DNA of 51,885 nucleotides from Patescibacteria group bacterium (GTDB lineage Bacteria > Patescibacteriota > Minisyncoccia > Phycocordibacterales > JANLHH01), in assembly GCA_038063375.1 (NCBI GenBank), contig JBBTVG010000005.1:21669-73553 (forward strand), in the 5' to 3' direction. A model generated the notes under the pieces. The model saw nothing but the letters and a program-made list of their open reading frames with translations, ran no database searches and was not told the DNA's origin. This document shows positions 32,538 to 41,136 of the stretch, in pieces (positions within the stretch are counted from its first letter, which is position 1; every line of letters starts with the position of its first letter). The position numbers were made by a program, and so were the translations under genes.

Positions 32538-33044
32538 ATGAAAACAAAAGGAAACAATTACGCATTTATTGATAGTCAGAATCTCAACCTTGGTATACAA
32601 AAACTTGGGTGGAAATTAGACTATCGAAAATTCCGAATTTATCTTAAAGAGAAGTATGGTGTAGAAAAAGCATATATGTTCATTGGTTTTGTCGCGCTGA
32701 ATCAAGGACTGTACGACAACCTTCAAGAAGCCGGTTTTGTATTGAAATTCAAGCCAACTATTCCCGATGAAAATGGAAAAATGAAAGGCAATGTCGATGC
32801 CGATCTTGTCTTGGGAACAGTTCTTGAGATGAACAAATACGACAAAGCGGTCATTGTCACGAGTGATGGAGACTTTTATTCTTTAGTGCATCACTTATAT
32901 GAAACAAATAAACTGCAAGTCGTACTAAGCCCTGATGTAAAAAATTGCTCAGGATTGCTCAAGCAAACCGCAAAAGAGAGGATGCAGTATATGAATGAAC
33001 TACAGAACAAGCTAGAGTATAGAAAAAAGAAGAGCACCGCTTAA
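32538..33044 (+). CDS. NYN-domain (LabA/DUF88-type) putative nuclease
   Basis: A 168-residue protein with a PIN-like NYN fold. The acidic residues that bind metal in this family are visible: FIDSQN (Asp12), GNVDADLVLG (Asp87, Asp89) and VTSDGDF (Asp110, Asp112). NYN proteins are usually RNases, and LabA types are linked to regulation. It starts one base after the permease stop and stands between the two subunits of the ABC exporter. The gene may have been inserted there, or may control expression of the locus. Its stop codon lies inside a long palindrome (33029-33070). Confidence 0.87.
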   Translation: MKTKGNNYAFIDSQNLNLGIQKLGWKLDYRKFRIYLKEKYGVEKAYMFIGFVALNQGLYDNLQEAGFVLKFKPTIPDENGKMKGNVDADLVLGTVLEMNKYDKAVIVTSDGDFYSLVHHLYETNKLQVVLSPDVKNCSGLLKQTAKERMQYMNELQNKLEYRKKKSTA

Positions 33045-33070
33045 GGACGAAACCTTAAACAGTGCTCTTC
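33029..33070. repeat. Palindrome overlapping the NYN stop codon
   Basis: Arms GAAGAGCACCGCTTAAGG (33029-33046) and its near-inverse (33053-33070) pair at 16 of 18 positions around ACGAAA. On the minus strand the hairpin is followed by a T run, but on the plus strand it is not. It may attenuate read-through or mark the edge of an inserted NYN gene. Confidence 0.6.
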
Positions 33071-33083
33071 CCTAGAAATACAC

Positions 33084-33092
33084 TGATATAAT
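33084..33092 (+). promoter_or_regulatory. Extended -10 promoter upstream of wzt
   Basis: TGATATAAT, a perfect extended -10, lies 17 bases before the wzt ATG. No clear -35 is present. The expected start leaves only about ten bases of leader. The same motif occurs upstream of the GT2 gene at 45878. Confidence 0.5.
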
Positions 33093-33108
33093 ATACCAAA
33101 CAAACAAA

Positions 33109-34386
33109 ATGTCAAGCAAGTCAATCATTGAAATAAAAGATGTAGGGAAGAAATATAACATCACGCACCAGCGGGGTGGGTATGTCGCGTTGCGTGACGT
33201 GCTGGCAAATGTTTTCAAAAATCCTTTCCAGTTTGCAAAGCATAAAGCAAAGCAGGTCGTCGGACTTACAAAAAAAGAGGAGTTTTGGGCATTGCGTAAT
33301 GTAAACCTCGAGATCAACAAAGGCGACATTGTCGGTATCATCGGAAGAAACGGCGCGGGAAAATCCACGCTTTTGAAGATCTTAACAGGGATCACACCTC
33401 CCACCGAAGGAGAGATCATTATGCGCGGCAGAACTGCTTCCCTTCTTGAGGTTGGTACCGGTTTTCATCCCGAGCTCACCGGGCGTGAAAACATTTTTCT
33501 CAACGGCGCCATTCTCGGCATGACCAAAAAAGAGATTGCGCGCAAGTTTGATGAGATCGTCGCCTTTGCCGGCATTGAAAAGTTCCTTGATACCCCAGTA
33601 AAATACTATTCAAGCGGCATGTATGTCCGCCTCGCTTTTTCCGTCGCCGCGCATATGGAACCGGATATTCTCCTTGTTGACGAAGTCCTTGCCGTCGGCG
33701 ACGCGGAGTTTCAGAAAAAATGCCTTGGGAAAATGGAAGAGGTCACGCAAGCAAAAGGGAGAACTATTCTTTTTGTGAGCCACAACATGGCGGCAATTCA
33801 AAGATTGTGCCCAAAAACAGTCTGGCTCGAAAAAGGGAAAGTAAAAATGTTTGGAGAAACAGAAGAAGTTGTTAATCATTACCTTGGCGATACGAGTTCT
33901 AAAACAACAGAGGCGCACTGGGGAGAAGAAGAGGATTCAGGGGATGATATAGCAAAACTTATATCCGCGCGTCTTATAAACAAGGAAGGGGAAGCCATAC
34001 CTTATGTCTACTCTAATAAAGAAGTTGGAATTAATATTGAGTACAAAGTCTTGAAAAATGGATACTCCCCTCTTCCGAATATTCATGTGTTCACAAATAA
34101 GGGTGAGTATGCTTTCATAAGCCACGCTGATTTCAGCACCAATCTTGATAAAGTTGGTCTACACAAGGCAACTGTGTGGATACCAGAAAATCTTTTGAAC
34201 TGTGGCACTTATATAATAGGAGTAGCTATTACCACCATGATACCTCTCCATATCCATGTCTACAAACAAGACGCTCTTGTTTTTCAAGTCTTGGAAGATA
34301 TAGAAGACACGAAAAAAAATGATTTCAATCAACGCATACCGGGAGTAGTACGTCCACGCCTAGTATGGAAAATAGAAACACCTTAA
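33109..34386 (+). CDS. wzt: ABC exporter ATPase with Wzt-type C-terminal domain
   Basis: ATPase of the polysaccharide exporter, 425 residues. The N-terminal domain has the extended loop typical of Wzt/TagH (about 20-60), Walker A GRNGAGKST (79-87), the signature YSSGMYVRLAF and Walker B ILLVDEVLAVGD with VSHN. Residues about 275-425 form a beta-sandwich like Wzt C-terminal domains, which recognise the modified end of the glycan in some systems. This suggests that a terminal modification, perhaps methylation, marks the chain for export. FkbM methyltransferase follows 19 bp downstream. Confidence 0.94.
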   Translation: MSSKSIIEIKDVGKKYNITHQRGGYVALRDVLANVFKNPFQFAKHKAKQVVGLTKKEEFWALRNVNLEINKGDIVGIIGRNGAGKSTLLKILTGITPPTEGEIIMRGRTASLLEVGTGFHPELTGRENIFLNGAILGMTKKEIARKFDEIVAFAGIEKFLDTPVKYYSSGMYVRLAFSVAAHMEPDILLVDEVLAVGDAEFQKKCLGKMEEVTQAKGRTILFVSHNMAAIQRLCPKTVWLEKGKVKMFGETEEVVNHYLGDTSSKTTEAHWGEEEDSGDDIAKLISARLINKEGEAIPYVYSNKEVGINIEYKVLKNGYSPLPNIHVFTNKGEYAFISHADFSTNLDKVGLHKATVWIPENLLNCGTYIIGVAITTMIPLHIHVYKQDALVFQVLEDIEDTKKNDFNQRIPGVVRPRLVWKIETP

Positions 34387-34405
34387 GAATACAAATACAA
34401 AAAAT

Positions 34406-35179
34406 ATGAACATTACAGATATAACAAGAAAAACCCTCAAAAAATCAAGATGGCTAGTACATATAGTCAGAAAGATCCGTAATTATATTTTTGCCATAAA
34501 ACCAGAATTAATTGCGCCTCGCGATCTGTATAAAGACATGCGAGAACTATGTCAGTCGATAGATCTTAGAAATCCAATATTCATCGACGGAGGCGCGCAC
34601 AACGGCTCGACGATACTTAAACTTAGAGACGAAGGATTTATGAATTCGAAGATAAGTGCGTTTGAGCCTATCCCGAAAGTCGCCGCAGCAATATCAGAAA
34701 TAGGCGATAAAAATGTAACTGTATTTGCAAAGGCCCTTGGAAATAAGGATGGGACTATTGATTTTAATGTAAACAAAAAAATCGTTACCTCTTCACCTCT
34801 CGATCCAGACATGACCAATAAATATCATCCGGGACTCGCCGACCTGTCGGAAAAAATTACTGTATCTGTCGTAAAAATAGATACTTTAGTTAGAGAAAAA
34901 ATCATTCCTCAGCCAGATATCATAAAATTTGATTTGCAAGGATACGAACTACTTGCTTTCCAAGGTGCAGTGGAAACACTTCGACAGGTAAAAATAATTT
35001 TCACAGAAGTTGAGTTTGTAGAGCTCTATAAAAATCAACCTCTATTCCATGATATATCCCTATTTCTAAAGCAAAACAATTTTTCATTATTTAATTTATA
35101 CAATCTTGGCGACCATCATGATGGACAAATTATTGCTGGCGATGCATTATTTCTAAATAACGCATACTTCAAGAAATAA
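34406..35179 (+). CDS. FkbM-family methyltransferase (1)
   Basis: SAM-dependent methyltransferase of the FkbM type, 257 residues. The SAM-binding motif is FIDGGAHNGST (about 53-63), followed by ISAFEPIPKV and, further on, VVKIDTLVREK and IIKFDLQGYELLAFQGA, the typical FkbM order. Members of the family O-methylate sugars or other small molecules, and in glycan loci they are thought to methylate sugar hydroxyls. Two others stand at 50249 and 51001. The gene is more AT-rich than the exporter genes before it, hinting at separate origin. Confidence 0.9.
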   Translation: MNITDITRKTLKKSRWLVHIVRKIRNYIFAIKPELIAPRDLYKDMRELCQSIDLRNPIFIDGGAHNGSTILKLRDEGFMNSKISAFEPIPKVAAAISEIGDKNVTVFAKALGNKDGTIDFNVNKKIVTSSPLDPDMTNKYHPGLADLSEKITVSVVKIDTLVREKIIPQPDIIKFDLQGYELLAFQGAVETLRQVKIIFTEVEFVELYKNQPLFHDISLFLKQNNFSLFNLYNLGDHHDGQIIAGDALFLNNAYFKK

Positions 35180-35184
35180 AACAA

Positions 35185-36213
35185 ATGCGTATCTTCACTA
35201 CAGCACGGAAAGTGTCGCCGGAGGTTCCTATGAGTTTTTTTAATTTTGAACGCTTTGAAAAACAATGTGGTGATTTTTTATTTATTGACGCACGTATTAA
35301 TTTTAAACCAATAAAAGAAATTAAAAATGAAAAAATTGTCTATTTCGAAATAGAAGAACCTAATCGTTTTGCGTCCGGAGATCCCGCATTCCGACGAGAA
35401 GAATATGAACAGTACTTTTATAAAATTCTTACAGTTTGCCCTTACACGACTGAATGGCTCAACAAAGTCCAAGGTAAAAAGCGAAGGCAGTTCGTATTTT
35501 TTCCTTTTAACGAAAACTTAATTCCCCCACCAGTAATAAAATTATATGATGTTATATATTTTGGTGGTATTCATTCGAGAGAAATTCTTCATATTTTGAA
35601 GAGTATAGCGAAATTCAATTATCGTTTTGTTGCACCATCGGAAAACAAAACATATAAAATAGTCCAGAACTTATACCTTATAAGAAAAATAAAAAAGATT
35701 TTCTCATTTTGTCGCTCGAAAGAAACACTTATTACCAATAAAGATGTTCCTCACTTAAAAAAACTAGAACTCATTTCTCAAAGTAAAGTAACAATCGTCC
35801 ACAACCTCTTAAGCTTCAATGTACGATACGTATGGCATATTCAGAATACTCCTGATTTTAAAAACAACCAAGCATTTTCACTTATTCCTTCAAAGAATTT
35901 TTTAAAGAGTATTCTATACTTTTTTCTTAGAAAAGAGTTCCTTGTTCCTCAACAAAAAACAAGAATGTTTGAAGCTGCGTTCTGTAGGTCACTTATCCTA
36001 TGTCGTAAGGACTCTTTTAATGTTATTGAGAAATTCTTTACACCAGATAAAGAGTTTGTTTATTACGAGAAAGACAAGCTCGAAGAAAAACTAAAGGAGG
36101 TTTTGGAACACTACGAAGATTATAGTAAGATTATTGAAAATGCGTACCAGCGAGCTTCGCGTGAATACACGACACAGGTATTTTTTAAGAAATATTTAAA
36201 AAACATAAAATAA
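35185..36213 (+). CDS. Putative GT-B glycosyltransferase
   Basis: A 342-residue protein most like CgeB/Glyco_trans_1_2-type glycosyltransferases. The C-terminal part has the usual nucleotide-sugar region: RMFEAAFCRSLILCRKD, then NVIEKFFTPDKEFVYYEKD and a final helix around residues 300-335. The N-terminal half is poorly conserved, with a YFEIEEPNRF stretch. Acceptor and donor are unknown. It is strongly AT-rich (codons ending in A/T) in contrast to neighbours, which suggests import. It begins 5 bp after the FkbM gene. Confidence 0.7.
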   Translation: MRIFTTARKVSPEVPMSFFNFERFEKQCGDFLFIDARINFKPIKEIKNEKIVYFEIEEPNRFASGDPAFRREEYEQYFYKILTVCPYTTEWLNKVQGKKRRQFVFFPFNENLIPPPVIKLYDVIYFGGIHSREILHILKSIAKFNYRFVAPSENKTYKIVQNLYLIRKIKKIFSFCRSKETLITNKDVPHLKKLELISQSKVTIVHNLLSFNVRYVWHIQNTPDFKNNQAFSLIPSKNFLKSILYFFLRKEFLVPQQKTRMFEAAFCRSLILCRKDSFNVIEKFFTPDKEFVYYEKDKLEEKLKEVLEHYEDYSKIIENAYQRASREYTTQVFFKKYLKNIK

Positions 36214-36217
36214 AAAT

Positions 36218-37393
36218 ATGATCCCTTTAATGAAAAACGCATTCTTGCACGAGCATGAGACAAAAAAAGCTCTCGCTGATTTTATCATAAAGAGCGATAA
36301 ATTAAGCATGGGGGAAAAATGCGCGGAATTTGAAAAAGCTTTTGCAAAAAAACAAGGTAGGAAAGAAGCGGTTCTCTTTAATAGCGGCGGAAGCGCGAAT
36401 CTTTCCATGCTCCAAGCGCTAAAAAACCTGGGGAAATTGAAAGACGGCGACCTTGTTGGGTTTTCCGCGCTTACCTGGTCCACAAACGTCATGCCTATTA
36501 TCCAGATGGGCATGAAACCGGTGGCGATTGATTGCAGTAAAGACACCTTAAACGTAATGTCCGATAATGTGTTGGCGCGCATTAAACAGACAGAACTCAA
36601 GGCGCTCTTTATCACGAACGTACTGGGTTTTGTCGGTGATCTCGACAAAATCAGGAAGGTTTGCGATGAGCATGATATTATTTTAATAGAAGACAACTGC
36701 GAGTCGTTGGGTACTGAATTGCTGGAGGGCAAAGCGGGAAATTTTGGTCTTGGGGCAAGTTTCTCGTTTTTTGTGGCGCACCATATGTCAACAATTGAAG
36801 GAGGAATGGTATGCACCAATGATGAAGAATTCGCAGAAATGCTCCGTATTGTGCGGGCAAACGGATGGGATAGAAATCTATCGGCACCCCAGCAGATAAA
36901 ATGGCGGAAAAAATATAACATTACTTCAGAATTTGAAGCCAAATACACATTCTACGATCTGGCGTTTAATGTACGACCTACTGAGATCACTGGGTTTCTC
37001 GGATTGTCTCAACTTCAATTTTTGGATGAGAATATCAGAACAAGAGAAGAAAATTACCTCCGTTTGGAAAAGGTGCTCCAAAAGAACATTGACCTTCTGC
37101 CCTTAAAGCACGACCACATAAGTACACTTTCTCTTTTTGCCATACCTGTGGTATGTAAAACTCCCGAATTGCGAGAAAAATACATGGCACAATTCTCAGG
37201 TGCCGGCATTGAAATACGCCCCATGATTGCCGGCAATATACAGAAACAACCGTTTTATAAAAAATATGTAAAGGATGATTTTAGTCTGCCCAATACGAAT
37301 TTTCTGCACGACAACAGCTTTTATTGCGGCAACTACCCTGAACTCTCCGAGAATGATCTTGAAACGATAAGCAGCTGCCTCTATAAATATTAA
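36218..37393 (+). CDS. colD: ColD-like PLP-dependent 3-dehydratase (DegT family)
   Basis: A 391-residue member of the DegT/DnrJ/EryC1/StrS family that lacks the PLP-binding Lys. At that position (SFSFFVAHHMSTIEGGM) stands His188, as in E. coli ColD and RfbH, where His makes the enzyme a 3-dehydratase rather than an aminotransferase. Other ColD-like features are LIEDNCESLG, VRANGWDRNL, FNVRPTEITG and GAGIEIRPMIAGN. The likely reaction is removal of the 3-OH of GDP-4-keto-6-deoxymannose, the Gmd product made by the same operon, towards a colitose-type 3,6-dideoxy sugar. This is inferred from motif and context. Confidence 0.85.
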   Translation: MIPLMKNAFLHEHETKKALADFIIKSDKLSMGEKCAEFEKAFAKKQGRKEAVLFNSGGSANLSMLQALKNLGKLKDGDLVGFSALTWSTNVMPIIQMGMKPVAIDCSKDTLNVMSDNVLARIKQTELKALFITNVLGFVGDLDKIRKVCDEHDIILIEDNCESLGTELLEGKAGNFGLGASFSFFVAHHMSTIEGGMVCTNDEEFAEMLRIVRANGWDRNLSAPQQIKWRKKYNITSEFEAKYTFYDLAFNVRPTEITGFLGLSQLQFLDENIRTREENYLRLEKVLQKNIDLLPLKHDHISTLSLFAIPVVCKTPELREKYMAQFSGAGIEIRPMIAGNIQKQPFYKKYVKDDFSLPNTNFLHDNSFYCGNYPELSENDLETISSCLYKY

Positions 37394-37396
37394 AAT

Positions 37397-38272
37397 ATGA
37401 TTGTGGTAAAACTAATTGGAGGACTCGGAAACCAAATGTTCCAATACGCATTGGGTAGACATCTCGCCCATATAAATCACACTGAATTAAAATTGGACAT
37501 CTCCGGCTTCCATGACTATAAACTCCATGCGTATAGCTTGGGCCATTTCAATATCGTGGAAAATTTTGCAACCAAAGAAGAAGTGGCGAGATTTCAAAAA
37601 TATCGCAGGAAACGGGGAAAGAAATGGTTTCTCTATAACAGGCTGATCGCAAATGAACGAAAGTATATAGAAGAAAAACAGTTCCATTTTGACCCGCGGA
37701 TCTTAGAAATAAAAGAAGAAGCTTATCTTGATGGTTATTGGCAAACTGAAAAATACTTCAAAGACAGTGCATATATTATACGCAAGGAAGCGATCGTTAA
37801 AACCACTCTGCAGGGAAAAGATGCGGCTGTTGCCAAAGAGATAGAGGCGACCACCTCGGTGATGGTGCATATCAGGCGTGGCGATTATGTTACGAACGAG
37901 CAAACAAACGAATACCATGGAACATGCGGGCTAGATTACTATCATAAGGCGATCGAGCTCATGTCCGAGAAAGTACACAATCCGCATTTTTTTATATTCT
38001 CAGACGATCACGAATGGGTAAAAAACAACATCGTATTGGAATATCCGGTAACGTATGTGGATCACAATAAGGCCGACAAAAATTACGAAGACTTGCGGCT
38101 TATGAGTCTTTGTAAACATCAAATCATCGCCAATAGTTCCTTCAGTTGGTGGGGAGCATGGCTTAATCAAAATCCCGAAAAAATAGTGATAGCGCCAAGC
38201 AGATGGTTTAGTAAAACAAAACCTAATGTTGATACAAAAGACGTAATTCCTGATTCGTGGATTAAGATCTGA
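37397..38272 (+). CDS. Alpha-1,2-fucosyltransferase (GT11)
   Basis: Glycosyltransferase of family GT11, 291 residues, transferring fucose from GDP-L-fucose to a galactose-type acceptor. It starts with the family signature GGLGNQMFQYALGRHLA, has the donor-binding HIRRGDY (158-164) and the conserved NSSFSWWGAWL near the C-terminus. It belongs functionally with gmd and fcl. It lies 3 bp after the ColD-like gene and 5 bp before asnB. The partial gene at the window end also begins with a NELANQLW motif and may be a distant relative. Confidence 0.93.
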   Translation: MIVVKLIGGLGNQMFQYALGRHLAHINHTELKLDISGFHDYKLHAYSLGHFNIVENFATKEEVARFQKYRRKRGKKWFLYNRLIANERKYIEEKQFHFDPRILEIKEEAYLDGYWQTEKYFKDSAYIIRKEAIVKTTLQGKDAAVAKEIEATTSVMVHIRRGDYVTNEQTNEYHGTCGLDYYHKAIELMSEKVHNPHFFIFSDDHEWVKNNIVLEYPVTYVDHNKADKNYEDLRLMSLCKHQIIANSSFSWWGAWLNQNPEKIVIAPSRWFSKTKPNVDTKDVIPDSWIKI

Positions 38273-38277
38273 TCACC

Positions 38278-40059
38278 ATGTGTGGAATAATCGGCATAAC
38301 AGGAAAAGATACCCAAAAAATAGACGCATCAAAACTTTCTTTGATGCTTGCTTCCCTAGGGAAGCGCGGTCCTGACGACAAAGGCACGCTCTCCTTCCCG
38401 CTCTGCACCCTCGGACAAACGCGCCTTTCAATCATTGACCTTTCTCTAGGCCACCAGCCCATGCGCGATAACAAGCGCGATATGGCGATCACCTTCAATG
38501 GAGAAATTTACAATTATCGCGAATTAAAAAAAGATCTTGAAGCAAAGGGGTATGTTTTTTCAACCAATTCGGACACCGAGGTCATTCTCAAGGCCTATCA
38601 AGAATATGGCGACGAATGCCCTAAATATCTTGACGGAATGTTTGCCTTTGCAATTTGGGACAACGAAAAAGAACAGCTTTTCTTGGCGCGCGACCGTTTT
38701 GGCAAGAAACCGCTCTACTACGCGTTTGACAAAAACAACAATCTTCTTGTCGCATCGGAAATCAAAGCGCTTTTTGAATCGGGTCACATAAAGGGAGAAC
38801 TGGATTATGGCGCGATAGATAATTATCTGACCCTTATGTATGTGCCGCCATGGAAAAGTATTTACAAAAATATACACGTTATCTCCCCCGCCTCAAAAGC
38901 AGTATATAAAAATAGCGAACTTCATATAGAAAAATACTGGTCAATACCTGAAAATCCCCAAAAACCTACCTATGAAGAAGCGAAAACAAGAATCAAAGAA
39001 CTCATTCAAATGGCGGTCAAAAAACGGATGGTCGCTGATGTAGAAGTTGGCTCGCTCCTCTCGGGCGGTGTTGACTCCACTCTGGTAACCTATCTCGCGC
39101 AACAATTCATGGATCGCCCGATCAAAACCTTCTCGGTTGGCTATCAAGGTAGTGCGAGCGAACTTCCCTATGCCAGAGAAGCGAGCGAAAAAATTGGCAC
39201 AGACCATTACACTCTTGAAATAAAAGCGAATCTTATCGACGAGCTTGAAAAAATCACTGAATACATGGACGAGCCACATGCCGACTCCTCAAACTTTCCT
39301 CAACACTTAATTTCAGAACTTGCTTCATCAAAAGTTAAAGTGGCACTCTCGGGTGACGGGGCAGACGAGTTGTTTATGGGTTATGGTTGGTATTCTAAAT
39401 ATGGAAATATAAGAAAAATTGTACAATTAAAAAATTTCTTCTTTTCAAATCAATTTAAAGAACATATTAAAAATATATCAGTATTTCAAAAAAATGAGCG
39501 TAAAAAACTATGGAAAAATTTTGGTGAAATAAGCGATGATATTGTAGACCACGCAATCAATACCATTAAGGGTAATGGGGTGCGGAAAATAAATTTCTTT
39601 GATCTGACAACATACCTTCCGGGCCAGCTTCTCTATAAGATAGATAGAACGAGTATGATGCATTCACTTGAGATACGCTCCCCTTTTCTTGACAAAGATC
39701 TGGCGGAATACGTGTACAACATTCCAACTGAATATAAAATGAACGGTAATCAGGGAAAAATCATCCTCAAAGATATTCTGGCGGAAATCATGCCAAAAGA
39801 ATTTGTTTACAGAAGAAAGCAGGGATTCGGCGCGCCGGTTAAAGAGTGGCTGAAGACAGAGACAATGAAAAAGTTTGTTCTCCATACGCTGGGAAACAAC
39901 GCATCAATATATAAATTTCTAAAAAAAGAGGCAGTCCTATCAATGATTAACGCTTTTTACCAAAAAGGTGACGACAAGATGTACTACAAAATATGGTCTC
40001 TCTTGTGTCTTGAACTATGGCTAAAATCTCATGAAAAATATCATAGACTTACTGTTTAA
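38278..40059 (+). CDS. asnB: Asparagine synthetase, glutamine-hydrolysing
   Basis: Two-domain enzyme of 593 residues. The Ntn glutaminase begins at Cys2 (MCGIIGITG), with FNGEIYNY and GPDDKG. The synthetase domain has the PP-loop LSGGVDS (262-267) and the ALSGDGADELFMGY stretch. AsnB-like proteins are frequent in glycan loci, where some amidate uronic acids rather than aspartate, so the substrate is open. The last codons (about 40045-40059) lie inside the left arm of a 73-bp hairpin element, which supplies the stop codon. It is last in the operon. Confidence 0.93.
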   Translation: MCGIIGITGKDTQKIDASKLSLMLASLGKRGPDDKGTLSFPLCTLGQTRLSIIDLSLGHQPMRDNKRDMAITFNGEIYNYRELKKDLEAKGYVFSTNSDTEVILKAYQEYGDECPKYLDGMFAFAIWDNEKEQLFLARDRFGKKPLYYAFDKNNNLLVASEIKALFESGHIKGELDYGAIDNYLTLMYVPPWKSIYKNIHVISPASKAVYKNSELHIEKYWSIPENPQKPTYEEAKTRIKELIQMAVKKRMVADVEVGSLLSGGVDSTLVTYLAQQFMDRPIKTFSVGYQGSASELPYAREASEKIGTDHYTLEIKANLIDELEKITEYMDEPHADSSNFPQHLISELASSKVKVALSGDGADELFMGYGWYSKYGNIRKIVQLKNFFFSNQFKEHIKNISVFQKNERKKLWKNFGEISDDIVDHAINTIKGNGVRKINFFDLTTYLPGQLLYKIDRTSMMHSLEIRSPFLDKDLAEYVYNIPTEYKMNGNQGKIILKDILAEIMPKEFVYRRKQGFGAPVKEWLKTETMKKFVLHTLGNNASIYKFLKKEAVLSMINAFYQKGDDKMYYKIWSLLCLELWLKSHEKYHRLTV

Positions 40060-40117
40060 TAATTTTCGTAGCCAAAATATAAAGATTGGAGCCGAAAAAT
40101 TATTGAGCAGTAGGTCT
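40045..40117. repeat. 73-bp hairpin element overlapping the end of asnB
   Basis: Left arm 40045-40068 and right arm 40093-40117 pair over 24 of 25 positions when G-U pairs are allowed (three C/T differences and one missing T). The ends (AGACCTACTGCTCAATAA type) match those of the 161-bp element at 1123-1283. The left arm forms the last asnB codons. It may also act as the asnB terminator. It ends at the convergent dehydrogenase stop. Confidence 0.6.
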
Positions 40118-41058
40118 TATAAGTAAAGCTTTTTCACTTTTCTTATGACTAAATTTTTTAAGGCGCGGAGCGCGGAGCGCCCGGAAATTTCCGGGCGAAC
40201 CCATTCAGAAAACCACTCCGGCAAGATGGGGTATTTTTTTTCTATGATGAGCTGGGCGTCATTTGCTTTCCATACACCGTGAAGAAGTGACATGTCTTTC
40301 CCTTCTTTTTCGTGTGAGGTACAAAAGGCGCGTACGTCCTTCGGTAAACAGTGTCCTCCGAACGACTTGCCATATCGGAGATAGCTTTTTTTCTCAAAGA
40401 AAAAATTGATGACCTTTTCAATGCTCGCCAAATGCTCCTGATCCGTAGGTAACGCCATCGCATTTCCAAATTCATTGACGAAAGCGATGCGAAGCGCATT
40501 CCATGTATTTGAAAGGTATTTCAGATATGACGCCTCTTCAGGAGTGCCGTAGAATATCTTGGTTGCGCGCTCTTGCCATATGTTAAAAAAATGAGGTTGC
40601 TCTCTCACAGTATTACGGCTACCAACAATAAAATATTGTGGCGCCATACATTCCTCTACCGCCTTCTTTTCGTGCAAAAATTCTGGCACATAATAATCAA
40701 ATCGCAGAGAGACGAGAGATGCCGGAAGAACTGTTGAGCGGAGTACGACGGTACCCTTTGCATCGTGAAGAGACTCCAGCGCTTTTTTAATAGCCTCAAT
40801 ATTCTGCTCCCCTTCCGGAGAAACACGATCCCCGACACACACAAGATAGCACGTGTCAGGGCCATCTTTCTCAAGGGGAGATGAGAGTGGCGTGATGGTA
40901 TCATAAGAATTTTGATACTTGTCCGCGTAGTGCATTTTTGGCTCCCCGACATCGTAATAACACACATGGTAACCGATGTGTGAGAGAGCCAAGGCATTCG
41001 CTTGCCCCACCCAGCCGTAACCGACAACGACAATGATTTCTTTTGGTGAAAAACTCAT
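40117..41058 (-). CDS. Short UDP-glucose/GDP-mannose dehydrogenase-family protein
   Basis: NAD-dependent nucleotide-sugar dehydrogenase family, 313 residues. The Rossmann motif is VVGYGWVGQANA (11-22), the central domain has EEASYLKYLSNTWNALRIAF (Lys180, Asn184) and the catalytic loop is FGGHCLPKD (Cys237). After that only about 70 residues follow, so the C-terminal UDP-binding domain of the usual 420-450 residues is missing. The enzyme may be a distinct subfamily with another substrate, or inactive. It is opposite in direction to its neighbours and shares a 78-bp upstream region with the Nudix gene. Confidence 0.8.
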   Translation of the reverse strand: MSFSPKEIIVVVGYGWVGQANALALSHIGYHVCYYDVGEPKMHYADKYQNSYDTITPLSSPLEKDGPDTCYLVCVGDRVSPEGEQNIEAIKKALESLHDAKGTVVLRSTVLPASLVSLRFDYYVPEFLHEKKAVEECMAPQYFIVGSRNTVREQPHFFNIWQERATKIFYGTPEEASYLKYLSNTWNALRIAFVNEFGNAMALPTDQEHLASIEKVINFFFEKKSYLRYGKSFGGHCLPKDVRAFCTSHEKEGKDMSLLHGVWKANDAQLIIEKKYPILPEWFSEWVRPEISGRSALRALKNLVIRKVKKLYL

Positions 41059-41136
41059 AGAATACCAGTGAATAATGAACTCTATGGTACCATTTTACCA
41101 ATGATAATCAAGGTGTTATACTGGGGTGAAATTATT

